The notes beneath the pieces are model-generated. The model was not told the DNA's origin. It saw only the letters and a list, made by a program, of their open reading frames with translations, and ran no database searches. From Nostoc linckia NIES-25 (GTDB lineage: Bacteria > Cyanobacteriota > Cyanobacteriia > Cyanobacteriales > Nostocaceae), in the NCBI RefSeq assembly GCF_002368035.1, contig NZ_AP018222.1, positions 1,147,323 to 1,211,322 on the forward strand: a DNA stretch of 64,000 nt. The letters are read 5' to 3'. Shown here in pieces: positions 43,550-51,866 of this stretch. Both the position numbers and the translations under genes were made by a program. Every line of letters starts with the position of its first letter. The stretch's first letter is position 1.

Positions 43550-44317
43550 GTGACACTTCCTCTGTTAGAATACGCACCTTCAAGTCAAAACCAGCGTGTA
43601 GAAGCATACGAAGTACCGGGTGATGAACAACCCAGAATTTATTCTACAGACAATCTGCTTTCTCCCTCAGATTTTAACGATCTGATCGAAGCAGCATATC
43701 GTCAACTTTTCTTCTATGCGTTTGCTGCCGATCGCGAAACATACTTAGAGTCCCAACTCCGTAATGGACAAATTACAGTGCGGGACTTTGTTCGTGGGTT
43801 GGTACTTTCCAATACCTTTAAGAGAAGCTTTTACGACCTCAACAGCAACTACCGCTTTGTTGAGCAAGTAGTACAAAGAGTTCTGGGACGCGACGTATAC
43901 AGCGATCGCGAAAAAATCGCTTGGTCAATTGTAGTTGCTACCAAAGGTATTAAAGGCTTTATCGATCAAATACTCGACTCTGAAGAGTACCTCAGCAATT
44001 TTGGATACTCTACAGTGCCTTATCAACGGCGTCGAGTTTTACCATCTCGCGCTCAAGGTGAGTTGCCTTTCAATATCAAATCTCCACGATATGACGATTA
44101 CTACCGCGCTAAACTGGGCTTCCCCCAAATTATTTGGCAGGTAGAAGTACGTCGGTTTATCCCCCAAGAACAGAAGCCCAAAGCTGGCGATCCAGCTAAT
44201 TTCTTGGCTTTGGCACAAAGTATCAATGCAACTGGCAATGCTCCGCAAAGAGTTTCGTCATTCAACATCGATATCGACAAGGATGTACCTTATCGCCAAC
44301 TAGCAGGAATCAAGTAA
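43550..44317 (+). CDS. cpcG: Phycobilisome rod-core linker polypeptide CpcG
   Basis: A 255-aa linker that joins phycocyanin rods to the core. The Pfam00427 linker domain spans about residues 20-180: LIEAAYRQLFFYAFAADRET, ESQLRNGQITVRDFVRGL, FYDLNSNYRFVEQVVQRVLG and FIDQILDSEEYLSNFGYSTV. The N-terminus MTLPLLEYAPSSQNQRV is the typical CpcG start. GTG start at 43550 supported by GGAGG 7 bp upstream (43538-43542). The soluble C-terminus (no hydrophobic helix) marks a rod-core CpcG1-type rather than the membrane-anchored CpcL form. It stands alone, without cpcBAC. Confidence 0.95.
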   Translation: MTLPLLEYAPSSQNQRVEAYEVPGDEQPRIYSTDNLLSPSDFNDLIEAAYRQLFFYAFAADRETYLESQLRNGQITVRDFVRGLVLSNTFKRSFYDLNSNYRFVEQVVQRVLGRDVYSDREKIAWSIVVATKGIKGFIDQILDSEEYLSNFGYSTVPYQRRRVLPSRAQGELPFNIKSPRYDDYYRAKLGFPQIIWQVEVRRFIPQEQKPKAGDPANFLALAQSINATGNAPQRVSSFNIDIDKDVPYRQLAGIK

Positions 44318-44485
44318 CGATTTTTGCTCAACGGTTAGCTAGTAAATCTGTTTGATTATTTGATAGCGTGCATCAGTCTTGGGTTACGTAGGAGTTTCAT
44401 TTAGGTATAACTAGTGAAACAGACTCTATCCCACGTCTGATGCAGGCTAATCGTTTGTTTAGATGCACGTATTAGAGTATGTTGG

Positions 44486-44595
44486 GTTTCAATCCCTAAT
44501 AGGAATTTTGCTTAATTGCAATTTACCCAACTCAGCAAAAAGCAGCGATGGCAATGAGGTTTCAATCCCTAGCTTTCTTTTGTCACTCTGGGGAG
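44486..44595 (-). CRISPR. Decayed CRISPR remnant (one full and one partial repeat)
   Basis: The 37-nt sequence at 44486-44522, read on the minus strand, ends in CCTATTAGGGATTGAAAC, the 3' half of common cyanobacterial CRISPR repeats. A second GTTTCAATCCCTAG begins at 44559, exactly 73 bp later (37-nt repeat + 36-nt spacer), but only its first 14 bases match. No further unit and no cas gene lie in the window. Confidence 0.5.
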
Positions 44596-44679
44596 AGTAA
44601 AATCGCAAAGAAGGGTTGAAAGCCAGGAGGGGAGACTGTTGGCATAAAATTTGACCCCTCAAAAGTTTTCAAACACCCT

Positions 44680-45669
44680 CTAAGCAGTAACTAGTGCCTT
44701 TAATTCCTGAGTTTTTAATCTTGGCCCATAGGATGTAACAACCTTAGAAGCTGCGGCCGATGCTAATTTTCCAGCTTCTTCATAGCTCATACCTTTGGTA
44801 ATTCCATAGAGTAAAGCCCCTGCATACATATCTCCTGCTCCCACTGTATCTACAGCTTTTACTTGAGGTGCAGCGATTTCAATTAATTTCTGACCATCAA
44901 ATACTACTGAACCCTTGGAACCGCGAGTAATGGCAAATTTCTTGCTTAGGGTTTTTAGTTTATCTACAGCTACTTGAAAATCTTGTGTATCTGCTAGTTC
45001 TAAAGCTTCACTTTCATTAGCAAAAATCAAGTCTAAACCAGGCCCAATGATGTCTAATAAACCATCTTTAAAAAATTTTACCATGTTGTAATCAGATAGG
45101 GACATAGTAGTTTTTACTCCCGCTTTTTCAGCTATTTCTCTAGCCTTTATAGCTGCTTCTTTTCCTGTGGGAGAAGTCACTAAATATCCTTCGATATATA
45201 GATATTCCGAATCAGCGAGCGCCTCTAATACTAATTCTTGTGTAGAAAATTTTTCAGTAATTCCCAAAAACGTATTCATGGTGCGATCTGCATCAGGAGT
45301 TACTAACACCAAACATTTACCTGTAATTCCTGATTGGCGATCGCCATTTTTTAAGTTGGTATCTACCTGAGAGTTGAGTAAATCTTCTATGTAAAAGTCT
45401 CCAAATTCATCGTTAGCCACTTTACAGGAATAAAAAGCTTTTCCTCCTAGTTGACTAATTGCCACTATTGTGTTTGCTGCTGAACCTCCACAACTCTTAT
45501 GGCAATGAAGATTTTTGAGATTTTCCAAAATATGATTTTGACTATCTTCATCTAAAAGTGTCATTACACCTTTATCAATCTTTAACTCTTGTAGTAACTC
45601 TGGAGATACTTCGTATTCTATATCTACTAAGGCATTACCTACACCATAAACATCATATGTCTTGCCCAT
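44680..45669 (-). CDS. PfkB-family (adenosine kinase-like) sugar kinase
   Basis: A 329-aa ribokinase-type enzyme. N-terminal YDVYGVGNALVDIEYEV, the substrate motif CGGSAANTIVAISQLGGKAF, and the C-terminal ATP/catalytic signature VKAVDTVGAGDMYAGALLYG (catalytic Asp in DTVGAGD). Members act on adenosine or sugars; the bacterial adenosine-kinase-like subgroup is the closest by eye. AGGAGATAAACA precedes the ATG. The TnpB element inserted only about 50 bp upstream, into its promoter region. Confidence 0.87.
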   Translation of the reverse strand: MGKTYDVYGVGNALVDIEYEVSPELLQELKIDKGVMTLLDEDSQNHILENLKNLHCHKSCGGSAANTIVAISQLGGKAFYSCKVANDEFGDFYIEDLLNSQVDTNLKNGDRQSGITGKCLVLVTPDADRTMNTFLGITEKFSTQELVLEALADSEYLYIEGYLVTSPTGKEAAIKAREIAEKAGVKTTMSLSDYNMVKFFKDGLLDIIGPGLDLIFANESEALELADTQDFQVAVDKLKTLSKKFAITRGSKGSVVFDGQKLIEIAAPQVKAVDTVGAGDMYAGALLYGITKGMSYEEAGKLASAAASKVVTSYGPRLKTQELKALVTA

Positions 45670-45720
45670 TGTTTATCTCCTAGAATAATTTCTGTCTACC
45701 TTGAACAGAACTGTTGACAC

Positions 45721-45771
45721 TCTCCCGACTACAAAAATTTCGCTACGCTCATTTTTGCAAAAAGTCGGGAG
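45721..45771 (-). ncRNA. Right-end hairpin, probable 3' end of the omega RNA
   Basis: On the minus strand TCTCCCGACTTTTTGCAAAA ... GTAGTCGGGAGA forms a long stem overlapping the last TnpB codons (VESPDFLQK). In known TnpB elements the guide RNA scaffold covers the tnpB 3' end and the right end, with the guide lying just outside. The RNA start would be one to two hundred bases upstream. Confidence 0.45.
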
Positions 45772-46990
45772 ATTCTACATTCAACGACTCGCCGTTAGAC
45801 GACAGGTTTACACCAATCGCCCAAGAGGGCAAATCTCCTGTAGCGTGAGTTCCGCTATGCCCTAGCGTATTGAGTCCTAGTCTCAAAACGTTAATGCTGG
45901 CGTTAATATCTCTATCTTCTACATAGTTACAATGCTGACAGACATGAGTTCTAGTAGAAAGAGATTTTTTAACTTTCTTTCCGCAATTAGAACAATTTTG
46001 GCTTGTGTTATAGGGAGGCACAGCAATAGTTACCTTCCCATACTTATGACCAAAATACTCTAACCATTGACGAAAAGTTGACCACCCAGCATCACTAATT
46101 GATTTGGATAGATATCGGTTTTTTACCATGCCTTTAACATTCAAATCTTCGTAAACTATCACATCATTAGAGTGAACAACGGAATATGCTAATTTTTTGC
46201 AATATTCTTTTCGCTGTCTACTTACTTTTAAATGTTTACGGGCATACCTATTTCTAGCCTTGTGGTAATTATTAGACTGCGGTTGTTTAGCCTTTTTTCT
46301 ATCTTTGCTAAACTTCTTGGATTTCTTCCGGTTAGCTCGGTTTAACTGTTTTTCTGACTTGCGGTAAAACTTGGGTGAAGGTTCTAGATTGCCATTACTA
46401 TCAGCAATGAAGTAGTTCAGCCCAAAATCTAAACCAACTGCTTTTTTAGTTGGTTGAGTTTCTATTCTGATATCAACATCAATTGCAAATTGAGCGTAGT
46501 AACCATCAGCACGACGCACTAAACGCACTCGCTTAATTTGCTTGATATCGTAATAGTTAAGGTCGTAGGTTCCTTTTAGTTTTAAAGTACCTATACTCTT
46601 TTTATCTCTAAAGGTAATAGTTTTCCGATTTGGTGAAAGTTGCCATCCTGACGTTTTATATTCTACTGAGCGGCAATTTTTCTTAAATCTTGGGAAACCT
46701 TTTTTACCCTTAACTTTTTTCTTGCAGTTATCGTAAAACCGAGATATCGCTGACCAAGAACGTTCTGCGGCAGACTGTCTCGCCATTGAATTGAGTTCAT
46801 CAGCAAAAGGAAATTCGGCAGCTAATACCGCACAATATTTATTCAGTGCGTATTTATCTACCTTTGAGTTTTTGTTATCCATCCAGTAGCGTAAACATTT
46901 ATTTTGGATGAATTGAGATGTACGTATCGCCTCATTAATTGCGCGATATTGACTATCTTTGCCCTTACACTTGAACTCATAAATTATCAT
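45749..46990 (-). CDS. tnpB: TnpB, RNA-guided endonuclease of IS200/IS605-type elements
   Basis: A 413-aa protein. RuvC-like nuclease residues: Asp in AVGLDFGLNYFIADSNG, Glu in VIVYEDLNVKGM, Asp in VEDRDINASINVLR. A zinc finger between them has CSNCGKK...CQHCN. The basic N-terminal half (FPRFKKNCRSVEYKTSGWQL) is the RNA-binding part. All catalytic residues are kept and the frame is intact, so activity is plausible. ATG at 46988-46990. Ancestor-type relative of Cas12. Confidence 0.92.
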   Translation of the reverse strand: MIIYEFKCKGKDSQYRAINEAIRTSQFIQNKCLRYWMDNKNSKVDKYALNKYCAVLAAEFPFADELNSMARQSAAERSWSAISRFYDNCKKKVKGKKGFPRFKKNCRSVEYKTSGWQLSPNRKTITFRDKKSIGTLKLKGTYDLNYYDIKQIKRVRLVRRADGYYAQFAIDVDIRIETQPTKKAVGLDFGLNYFIADSNGNLEPSPKFYRKSEKQLNRANRKKSKKFSKDRKKAKQPQSNNYHKARNRYARKHLKVSRQRKEYCKKLAYSVVHSNDVIVYEDLNVKGMVKNRYLSKSISDAGWSTFRQWLEYFGHKYGKVTIAVPPYNTSQNCSNCGKKVKKSLSTRTHVCQHCNYVEDRDINASINVLRLGLNTLGHSGTHATGDLPSWAIGVNLSSNGESLNVESPDFLQK

Positions 46991-47169
46991 GGCATCGACC
47001 TATTTACCATAATCTTATGCTACTATACTTAGTATAAAATCTCAAGCACTAAGTCTATGTCTGGGCAATTAAAATTGCCGTTCGCCCTACATCTCCTACT
47101 TGAAAGATAGGAGTTTTGTGCTTCTCGTCTTCACTGATAACAGATAAGAGGAAAAGGGCGGTGGCTCGT

Positions 47170-48114
47170 CTAAGTGCGATCGCTTCGTTTTTTTAAGATC
47201 TCCAAAAGTTTGGTAAATTGACTCGGAGGATCTGCTGTCACCTCAATCATTTCTCCAGATATGGGATGCTCTAATTTGAGCCGCCAAGCGTGGAGTGCTT
47301 GACCAGGCAAATTTACTCCCACTGAACGACCAGAACCATAAACAGGGTCGCCAACAATAGGATGACCAATTTTAGCGCTGTGGACGCGAATTTGATGGGT
47401 GCGTCCAGTTTCTAGTTGAAAGTGGATTAACGTGTAATTACTGAAGCGTTCTAGTACTTGCCAATGAGTGACCGCTGTCCGTCCACCTTGTTCGATGGGT
47501 ATGATAGCCATTTTTTTACGGTCTTGGGGATGGCGACCAATAGGTAAGTCAATTGTGCCACTTTCAGTTTTTGGCGCACCGTAAACTATACCTAAATATT
47601 CTCGGCGTGCTGTTTTGGCTTTGAGTTGTGCTTGGAGGTGATGATGAGCAACTTCTGTTTTGGCGATCGCGATCGCTCCTGTTGTATCCTTATCCAAGCG
47701 ATGGACAATTCCCGGACGTTGGACTCCCCCGATTCCTGGTAAATTAGGACAGTGTGCCAACAGAGCATTTACCAAAGTGCCATCTGGATGACCGGGTGCG
47801 GGATGGACAACTAAGCCTGCGGGTTTGTTGAGAATGAGTAACTGGTCATCTTCGTAGAGGATATCTAGGGGAATATCTTCTGCTTGCAATTCTAAAGGTT
47901 GGGCTTGTGGTATTTCTAAAGTAATGCGATCGCCTATCTTTACATTAATCTTTTTAGACGTGCAAATTTTATCGTTAAGTTGCACATTACCTTCTTCGAT
48001 TAACTGTTGAATGCGGGAACGAGATAAATCTGGTAATTCTTGCGAAAGGTAGCGGTCGAGGCGAACGCCCGCGTCATCACTATTTTCTTGGATTTGTAAA
48101 TTAAATTCGGTCAC
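47170..48114 (-). CDS. rluD: RluA-family 23S rRNA pseudouridine synthase (RluD-like)
   Basis: A 314-aa enzyme with an S4 RNA-binding domain at the N-terminus (VRLDRYLSQELPDLSRSRIQ, residues about 16-75) and the catalytic domain with GIVHRLDKDTTGAIAIAKT (catalytic Asp in HRLDKDTTG) and GRTHQIRVHSAKIGHPIVGD. The order and length fit RluD, which modifies helix 69 of 23S rRNA. RluC or another RluA-family member cannot be excluded from sequence alone. No operon partner. Confidence 0.88.
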   Translation of the reverse strand: MTEFNLQIQENSDDAGVRLDRYLSQELPDLSRSRIQQLIEEGNVQLNDKICTSKKINVKIGDRITLEIPQAQPLELQAEDIPLDILYEDDQLLILNKPAGLVVHPAPGHPDGTLVNALLAHCPNLPGIGGVQRPGIVHRLDKDTTGAIAIAKTEVAHHHLQAQLKAKTARREYLGIVYGAPKTESGTIDLPIGRHPQDRKKMAIIPIEQGGRTAVTHWQVLERFSNYTLIHFQLETGRTHQIRVHSAKIGHPIVGDPVYGSGRSVGVNLPGQALHAWRLKLEHPISGEMIEVTADPPSQFTKLLEILKKRSDRT

Positions 48115-48242
48115 AATTGCTTTAGATTAATTCCCAGTTGTTTAAATAAAATACGGTTATGCTACAGAACAAGCAGATTTAACCACGGATAAATCCAAAA
48201 TTTAAAATCTAAAATCTAAAATTTGTTGACTTGTTAAATTTC

Positions 48243-48890
48243 TCAATTTTGTATCTGTTCTCTTACCCATTGTCGAAAGTTTCTGATTGCTGAACTTGTT
48301 CCCGTCGTTCGTGCCATTTCCACAAATCTAGGAATAAGTTCATTAATCGGGAAACTAGGAAAGGTAAGGCTTGTTTCGGATTTTGTATATTGTTCGCCTT
48401 GTAACACATTAATATCTAGGTTTTTGTTTTCATATCGCCATATTTCAGGGACTCTCAACGCCTGATATGCACTAATTTTGATTCTTGAAGTCACATCAAT
48501 TTCAATTGCCAAATCAGGAGGAGGATCGAAAGTTAAGTCTATCGTATCTTTGCCAATCATTAACTGATAGTTTTGAATATAAAAACAATCATCAGGTTCA
48601 ATACCTGCGCTGATATCTTTTCGCTTAAAAGTGGTTGAACCTAGAGATTCCCAATTCAGTTCGAGTTCATCTAGCAAGACTTTCACTAAGTTTCCGATAA
48701 CGACTTTAGCTCGTTCATGTTCTGGTAACGGAGCCATAATTTCTAAGATACCTTGACTGTATGCAACTCGACTTCCACGATGTTCTCCTAACTCATTGAG
48801 AATTGCTTCAAATAACTGCCAACTCACATCTTCTAGGATTATTCTTTCCCCTGGTGTAACTCGAATTTGTCTGAATTGAAGTGTAACCAT
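48243..48890 (-). CDS. Uma2-family PD-(D/E)XK protein
   Basis: A 215-aa Uma2-type protein: EHERAKVVIGNLVKVLLDEL, EPDDCFYIQN (Asp), FDPPPDLAIEIDVTSRIKIS (Glu in IEIDV) and LRVPEIWRYENKNLDINVLQ. Second of three members in this window. DNA-cutting activity is not established for the family. It starts with ATG 48888-48890. Confidence 0.85.
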   Translation of the reverse strand: MVTLQFRQIRVTPGERIILEDVSWQLFEAILNELGEHRGSRVAYSQGILEIMAPLPEHERAKVVIGNLVKVLLDELELNWESLGSTTFKRKDISAGIEPDDCFYIQNYQLMIGKDTIDLTFDPPPDLAIEIDVTSRIKISAYQALRVPEIWRYENKNLDINVLQGEQYTKSETSLTFPSFPINELIPRFVEMARTTGTSSAIRNFRQWVREQIQN

Positions 48891-49090
48891 AGGATATTAA
48901 GTGTTAAATAATTTATGAGGAATAACTCAGAATCCAGGAGTTATAATTCAGGATGAACGAGCTACTAATCGCAAATAAATATATGGGCTTAAGTTGGTCA
49001 ATAATTAATTATATATTCTGTATTGTGTACTACTGGCGTAGGAATATGATGTGAGTTCAATTTCCTAACTCGTTAATTCTGAATTCTAAT

Positions 49091-49681
49091 TTACGGAATT
49101 CCTGCTTGTTGAAAAATTTGTTCTGCTGTAATTTGCAGTCCTTCAAGGAGAGAATCTTCTAGAATATCTGCACCAATTTTTGTTTGAGGCGGGGCATCAG
49201 GATAAAAAATAGTGACTGTTTTAGCTTTTGCATCCACAACCCAAACTCTCAGAACACCTGCATTTAGGTAATCCGTTGCTTTTGCACTCATTTCTCCAAA
49301 AGTTTGGTCGGGAGAGATAATTTCAATAACTAAATCTGGGGGTATGGGACAAGGTTTATCCTCAATTAAGTCACTGTTAAGCCGAGAGTAAGAGACGTAA
49401 AGTAAGTCTGGTACTGGCGCCCAGTCTCGACCGCGACGTTTTAAGGTAATTGCCCACTCAATACCAACCTCACCCCGATTTTCCACACACAGTTTTAGGA
49501 TTGTGTAAATTGTGCCCGTTAACCTTGAATGATATCTTTTTGGTAACATTTTGGGTTTGAGTTCTCCATCAACTAATTCGTAGGTAATATCTCCTTCACC
49601 TCCGGGCAGTGCTAGGAATTCTTCTAGTGTGATTTGAGATTTTATTTGAGTCATGGTCGTTATCTCCCTGTGCAAAATCAC
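49091..49681 (-). CDS. Uma2-family PD-(D/E)XK protein
   Basis: A 196-aa Uma2-type protein: ITLEEFLALPGGEGDITYEL near the N-terminus, APVPDLLYVSYSRL (Asp), PPDLVIEIISPDQTFGEMSA (Glu in IEIIS), VLRVWVVDAKAKTVTIFYPD. The likely start is MTQIKSQITLEEF at 49654, because the ten preceding residues are not conserved in the family; ATG at 49681 is the longest form. It is the third member in the window, 200 bp from the second but only distantly similar to it. Confidence 0.85.
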   Translation of the reverse strand: MILHREITTMTQIKSQITLEEFLALPGGEGDITYELVDGELKPKMLPKRYHSRLTGTIYTILKLCVENRGEVGIEWAITLKRRGRDWAPVPDLLYVSYSRLNSDLIEDKPCPIPPDLVIEIISPDQTFGEMSAKATDYLNAGVLRVWVVDAKAKTVTIFYPDAPPQTKIGADILEDSLLEGLQITAEQIFQQAGIP

Positions 49682-49825
49682 GGTTTGTTTTGAGTTTCAG
49701 GAAGCTAGAAGTTTGAAACTTCTCTCAAATTCAAAATTAGCAATTTTTAACTAATATACATATTATGTCTTGTGAAGACGGATATATCGCGTCTATTTTG
49801 ACATCAGCAAATTTAGTAGAAGCAA

Positions 49826-50098
49826 ATGCGATTGATTTTATACAGTAAACCTGGCTGTCATTTATGTGAGGGTTTGCAAGAAAAGCTCGAACAAATCCAA
49901 AATCTTAGTTTTGAGTTGGAAATTCGAGATATTACGACTCGTGAAGATTGGTTTGGTGCGTATCAGTATGAGGTGCCAGTACTTTTTTTATCGAACAGCC
50001 AAGGCGCAGAGGGCGCACAGCAACTTTTACCGCGTCCTTCTCCTCGTGCAAGCGTGCAACAGTTGGAGCAAATGTTGAGTAAGTATTTAGCCAATTAG
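49826..50098 (+). CDS. Glutaredoxin-like (DUF836 type) protein
   Basis: A 90-aa thioredoxin-fold protein with LILYSKPGCHLCEGLQEKLE (redox CxxC as CHLC) and YQYEVPVLFL (cis-Pro). It belongs to the short glutaredoxin-like group often found next to cell-wall or tRNA genes. The middle (SNSQGAEGAQQLLPRPSPRA) is unusual and the start is a plain ATG. It lies 52 bp upstream of murE on the same strand. Confidence 0.82.
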   Translation: MRLILYSKPGCHLCEGLQEKLEQIQNLSFELEIRDITTREDWFGAYQYEVPVLFLSNSQGAEGAQQLLPRPSPRASVQQLEQMLSKYLAN

Positions 50099-50150
50099 AA
50101 AAAAATAATGCAGAATAAGCGCAAGAAAAGTTTGTGACGAGGTTCGCAAG

Positions 50151-51644
50151 ATGAAATTGCGGGAATTACTAACAGCGGTAGACAGTGTTGAACAATTACC
50201 TAGCCATCCGGCTTTGGAGGATGCGGAAGTTAGGGGTTTGAAGACAAATTCCCATGCTTGTGGTGTGGGAGATTTGTTTATTGGAATGCCAGGAACGCGG
50301 GTCGATGGTGGGGAATTTTGGCCTAGTGCGATCGCATCCGGGGCTGTGGCAGCAATTATCTCTCCCCAAGCAGCGCAAAAACATCCTCCCACAGATGAAG
50401 CTGTGGTGATTAGCGCCAGTAATATCACTCAAGCTTGTGCCCAGATAGCCAGCGCTTTTTACGGTTATCCAGGGCAAAAACTCAAGCTAGTGGGTGTAAC
50501 TGGTACCAATGGCAAAACTACAACCACCCATTTAATTGAATTTCTGCTGGCCAAAGCTAATCTAGCTACGGCTTTGATGGGAACTCTCTACACTCGTTGG
50601 CCTGGTTTTGAACAAACTGCTATCCACACAACCCCGTTTGCAGTGGAACTGCAAGAACAGCTAGCTGAAGCTGTAAATGCTGGTAATGAGTTTGGGGTGA
50701 TGGAAGTTAGTTCCCACGCTTTGGCACAAGGTCGAGTGTTGGGTTGTAAATTTGAAGTTGCGGTATTCAGTAATCTTACCCAAGACCATCTCGACTACCA
50801 CAGAGATATGGAAGATTATTTTGCCGCCAAAGCGTTGTTATTTAGCCCTGATTATCTCAAGGGACGGGCGATAATTAATGCTGATGATTCCTACGGTCAG
50901 CGGTTAATTGGTTCGTTGAATCCAGAACAAGTTTGGAGTTACAGTGTCAACGACAACAGCGCTGATTTATGGATGAGTGACTTAAGTTACGAACCGAATG
51001 GCGTCAGTGGAACTTTGCATACACCAAAAGGCGATGTGGCTTTTCGATCGCCTTTAGTTGGTCAATATAATTTAGAAAATCTTTTAGCAGCGGTAGGGGC
51101 AGTTTTACATTTAGGTTTAGATTTGCAATTAGTAGCATCTGTGATACCGGAATTTCCCGGAGTTCCCGGACGGATGGAACGAGTGCAAATTGCTTCTGAC
51201 CAAGATATTAGCGTGATTGTAGATTATGCTCATACTCCAGATAGCCTAGAGAATTTGCTGAAAGCCGCCCGTCCGTTTATACGTGGTAAGATGATTTGTG
51301 TGTTTGGTTGTGGCGGCGATCGCGATCGCACCAAGCGCCCAAAAATGGGTAAAATAGCAGCGGAATTAGCTGATGTGGCAATAGTGACATCGGATAATCC
51401 CCGTACTGAAAACCCAGAACGGATTCTAGAGGATATTTTGGCAGGAATTCCCGAAACCGTGCAGCCAACGGTAATTTGCGATCGGGCGATCGCAATTCGT
51501 ACCGCTATTTTACAAGCACAACCTAGCGATGGAGTATTACTTGCTGGTAAAGGTCACGAAGACTACCAAATTCTCGGTACTGAAAAAATCCATTTTGATG
51601 ACCGAGAACACGCACGCGAAGCTTTACAGGCAAGGCTAGGATAA
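50151..51644 (+). CDS. murE: UDP-N-acetylmuramoyl-L-alanyl-D-glutamate--2,6-diaminopimelate ligase
   Basis: A 497-aa Mur ligase that adds the third residue of the peptidoglycan stem peptide. ATP-binding GVTGTNGKTTTTHLIEF (residues about 119-135), Mg/UDP-binding HTTPFAVELQEQLAEAVN and MEVSSHALAQGRV, and the specificity motif TSDNPRTENPERIL, in which DNPR indicates meso-diaminopimelate. C-terminal AGKGHEDYQILG and FDDREHAREAL are typical. Start ATG at 50151. Downstream to 51866 lies only a minisatellite-like block (51660-51760). Confidence 0.96.
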   Translation: MKLRELLTAVDSVEQLPSHPALEDAEVRGLKTNSHACGVGDLFIGMPGTRVDGGEFWPSAIASGAVAAIISPQAAQKHPPTDEAVVISASNITQACAQIASAFYGYPGQKLKLVGVTGTNGKTTTTHLIEFLLAKANLATALMGTLYTRWPGFEQTAIHTTPFAVELQEQLAEAVNAGNEFGVMEVSSHALAQGRVLGCKFEVAVFSNLTQDHLDYHRDMEDYFAAKALLFSPDYLKGRAIINADDSYGQRLIGSLNPEQVWSYSVNDNSADLWMSDLSYEPNGVSGTLHTPKGDVAFRSPLVGQYNLENLLAAVGAVLHLGLDLQLVASVIPEFPGVPGRMERVQIASDQDISVIVDYAHTPDSLENLLKAARPFIRGKMICVFGCGGDRDRTKRPKMGKIAAELADVAIVTSDNPRTENPERILEDILAGIPETVQPTVICDRAIAIRTAILQAQPSDGVLLAGKGHEDYQILGTEKIHFDDREHAREALQARLG

Positions 51645-51659
51645 TTTGGAGATGGGACA

Positions 51660-51760
51660 TTAGAGGTGTGGGAAGAGAAGGAGGTGTGGGAGGATGGGGA
51701 AGAAATCTTTCCCCCCACACTCCCCACACTTCCTTGTCTCCCCATCTCCCCTCATTTTTT
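51660..51760. repeat. Minisatellite block GTGTGGGAGG / CCCCACACTCCCC
   Basis: GGAGGTGTGGGAGGATGGGG and its complementary arm CCCCCCACACTCCCCACACT can fold back. Short frames across it on both strands are translated repeat. Confidence 0.55.
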
Positions 51761-51866
51761 CATGCTTCACGTTTCTTACCGTGGGGATTTTGTAAAAAAT
51801 GCACGCTTAAAGGTGAAAATCGAAGACAGAATTATTTCTTTGCTTCATCCCTATTGTGCTTGACTC

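Larger units (their letters stand above)
45705..47040 (-). mobile_element. Solo TnpB element (IS200/IS605 superfamily, no TnpA)
   Basis: Contains only a tnpB gene. The right end is marked by the hairpin at 45721-45771 and the left end probably by the AT-rich stretch and hairpin-forming sequence upstream of 46990. No tnpA is present, so movement would need a transposase in trans. Exact ends could not be fixed by eye. Confidence 0.6.
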
